From positions 1 to 61,883 of the forward strand of contig NZ_CAACUY010000033.1 of the NCBI RefSeq assembly GCF_900659615.1: DNA of 61,883 nt. Reading direction: 5' to 3'. The DNA is from Actinomadura fibrosa. GTDB lineage: Bacteria; Actinomycetota; Actinomycetes; Streptosporangiales; Streptosporangiaceae. The notes under the pieces are model-generated. The model did not search any database. It was not told the origin of the DNA and saw only the letters and a program-made list of their open reading frames with translations. Below, piece after piece: positions 60,804 to 61,883 of the stretch (position 1 is its first letter; the number at the start of each line of letters is the position of its first letter). Both the position numbers and the translations under genes were made by a program.

Positions 60804-61883
60804 GTGCAGCCGAGGATCCCGCGCCACACGGTCATCGCCGCGATCATCGTGGGGATGACGCTGGTCACGCTGGCCGGGTTCATGCTGCCGCCGCTCGCCG
60901 CGGAGATCACCGCGCCGTCCCCGGACGCCTGGCGGGTACTGCTCGGCCTCGCGAGCGTCGCCGGCGTGTTCGCGCTGTACGCCCGGCTGCTCTGGCTCAA
61001 CCTGATGCGGCGGACCGCCGCCGGGCACCGGTTCGGGCTCGCCGCGATCATCGCCGTCTCCTGGCTCCTGCCGCTCGCGTTCGAGCCGGGGCGGGGCTGG
61101 GAGAACGCGCTGCTGCTCCCGTCCGGGCTGATCGCCGTGGTGCTGCCGCTGCGGCGGGCCGTCGCGGTGGCGGCGGTCGCGACCGTTGTGACCCCGGTCT
61201 ACGGCGCCTTCCTGGGAGTGCCCCCGCTGGCCGTGCTGTACGAGGCCGCGGGCGTCCCGATCGCCGCGTTCTCCGGCTATGTCCAGGTATGGCTGTTCCA
61301 TGTCGTCCAGGAGCTCCAGGAGGCGCGTGCCCGGGCGGCCCGCTCCGCCGTGGGGGAGGAGCGGCTCCGCTTCGCCCGCGACCTGCACGACGTCCTCGGC
61401 CACAGCCTCCAGGCGGTCGCGCTGCGCGCCGAAGTGGCCGAGCGCTACCTGGAGCGCGATCCGGGCCGCGTCCGCAAGGAGCTGGCGGAGATCCAGTCGA
61501 TGGCGCGGGACGCGGTGAGCGACGTGCGCGAGGTCGTCCGCGGCTACCGGGCGACGTCGCTGCGCACCGAGCTGGACGGCATGTCCGCGGTGCTGCGCGC
61601 CGCCGGGATCCGCTGCGCCAGCCCCGCGGTGTCCCCGGAGCTGCCCGCCCACGTCCACGAGCCGCTCGGCTGGGTCGCCCGGGAGGCCGCGACCAACGTG
61701 CTGCGGCACTCCAGCGCCACCTGGTGCGAGATCGCCGTCTCGGCGGACGGGGACCGGGTCGCGCTGGAGATCGTCAACGACGGCGCCGGGCGCCGCTCGG
61801 CCCCGTCCGGCGGCGGGGGCGCGAGCGGCAAGCCGGCCAGCGCGCCCGACCACGCGCCGTACCGGATGCGGGCGATCGCCCTC
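60804..61883 (+). CDS. Sensor histidine kinase, NarL-partner type (partial at right edge)
   Basis: The frame opens at GTG 60804 and has no stop before the window end, giving 360 residues so far. Four membrane helices (IAAIIVGMTLVTLAGFMLPP, LLGLASVAGVFALYARLLWL, GLAAIIAVSWLLPLAFEP) precede the dimerisation domain, whose histidine is in RFARDLHDVLGHSLQAVALR. The N box REAATNVLRHSSATWCEI and a G1-like EIVNDGAGRR follow, and the last part of the ATPase is cut off. The response regulator is presumably beyond the edge. Confidence 0.88.
   Translation, partial: MQPRIPRHTVIAAIIVGMTLVTLAGFMLPPLAAEITAPSPDAWRVLLGLASVAGVFALYARLLWLNLMRRTAAGHRFGLAAIIAVSWLLPLAFEPGRGWENALLLPSGLIAVVLPLRRAVAVAAVATVVTPVYGAFLGVPPLAVLYEAAGVPIAAFSGYVQVWLFHVVQELQEARARAARSAVGEERLRFARDLHDVLGHSLQAVALRAEVAERYLERDPGRVRKELAEIQSMARDAVSDVREVVRGYRATSLRTELDGMSAVLRAAGIRCASPAVSPELPAHVHEPLGWVAREAATNVLRHSSATWCEIAVSADGDRVALEIVNDGAGRRSAPSGGGGASGKPASAPDHAPYRMRAIAL

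Overview
The window is very GC-rich, gene-dense DNA with GTG and TTG starts, many four-base overlaps and actinobacterial marker genes. These include an HrdB/SigA-type primary sigma factor with a long Lys/Ala/Pro-rich and acidic N-terminus, a second type II topoisomerase pair, TerD-domain proteins, NarL-type two-component pairs and abundant GntR, TetR, MarR and XRE regulators. It is chromosomal sequence from a filamentous actinomycete; gene style and synteny suggest Thermomonosporaceae (Actinomadura-like), but the genus is an inference. I recognise no rRNA, tRNA, CRISPR array, prophage or insertion sequence.

Region 1 (1-15.9 kb) is accessory metabolism made of small regulator-plus-enzyme cassettes. 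They are MarR/GbsR with an FAD monooxygenase, GntR with OsmC, XRE divergent from a SnoaL-like protein, LysR with a carboxymuconolactone decarboxylase-hydrolase fusion, HxlR with an AhpD-like protein, MerR divergent from an amidohydrolase, and TetR divergent from a Gfo/Idh/MocA oxidoreductase. Several have clear candidate operators: a 31-bp near-palindrome at 4660-4690, TGCATGC iterations at 3117-3157, a 19-bp-spacer MerR promoter at 11924-11954 and three copies of one dyad at 15183-15266. A 1.8-kb gene-free, cytosine-rich tract of tandem repeats lies at 8679-10459.

Region 2 (16-37 kb) holds a TerD double-domain protein, DNA repair and RNase HII genes, a two-component system, a membrane-anchored double AAA+ ATPase, and the 5-oxoprolinase operon pxpABC. 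Next to pxpABC is a minus-strand block (28127-33973) of large, proline-linked proteins. Two combine an N-terminal chaperone-like domain with an SseB-like domain, and one adds a C-terminal domain resembling TNT-related proteins with a small protein overlapping it. This is the best candidate for a poorly described system. A cytochrome b / molybdopterin oxidoreductase pair and a HhH-GPD glycosylase follow.

Region 3 (37-55 kb) is the conserved sigma-factor neighbourhood: a PAS-GAF-PP2C phosphatase, the primary sigma factor, yaaA, a small zinc-ribbon-like protein, an ABC exporter, topoisomerase subunit B, a NarL two-component system, small conserved genes and topoisomerase subunit A. This resembles the hrdB region of Streptomyces.

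Region 4 (55-61.9 kb) carries an FMN-dependent hydroxy-acid oxidase, a FUSC-type exporter divergent from MarR, an alpha-amylase-family enzyme, an orphan ABC ATPase with several degenerate motifs and a sensor kinase cut by the window edge.

A recurrent structural theme is short tandem repeats (11 to 24 bp) starting at or within a few bases of stop codons (36705, 42505, 48233, 52516, 60685). This suggests a habit of growing minisatellites at the 3' ends of genes.
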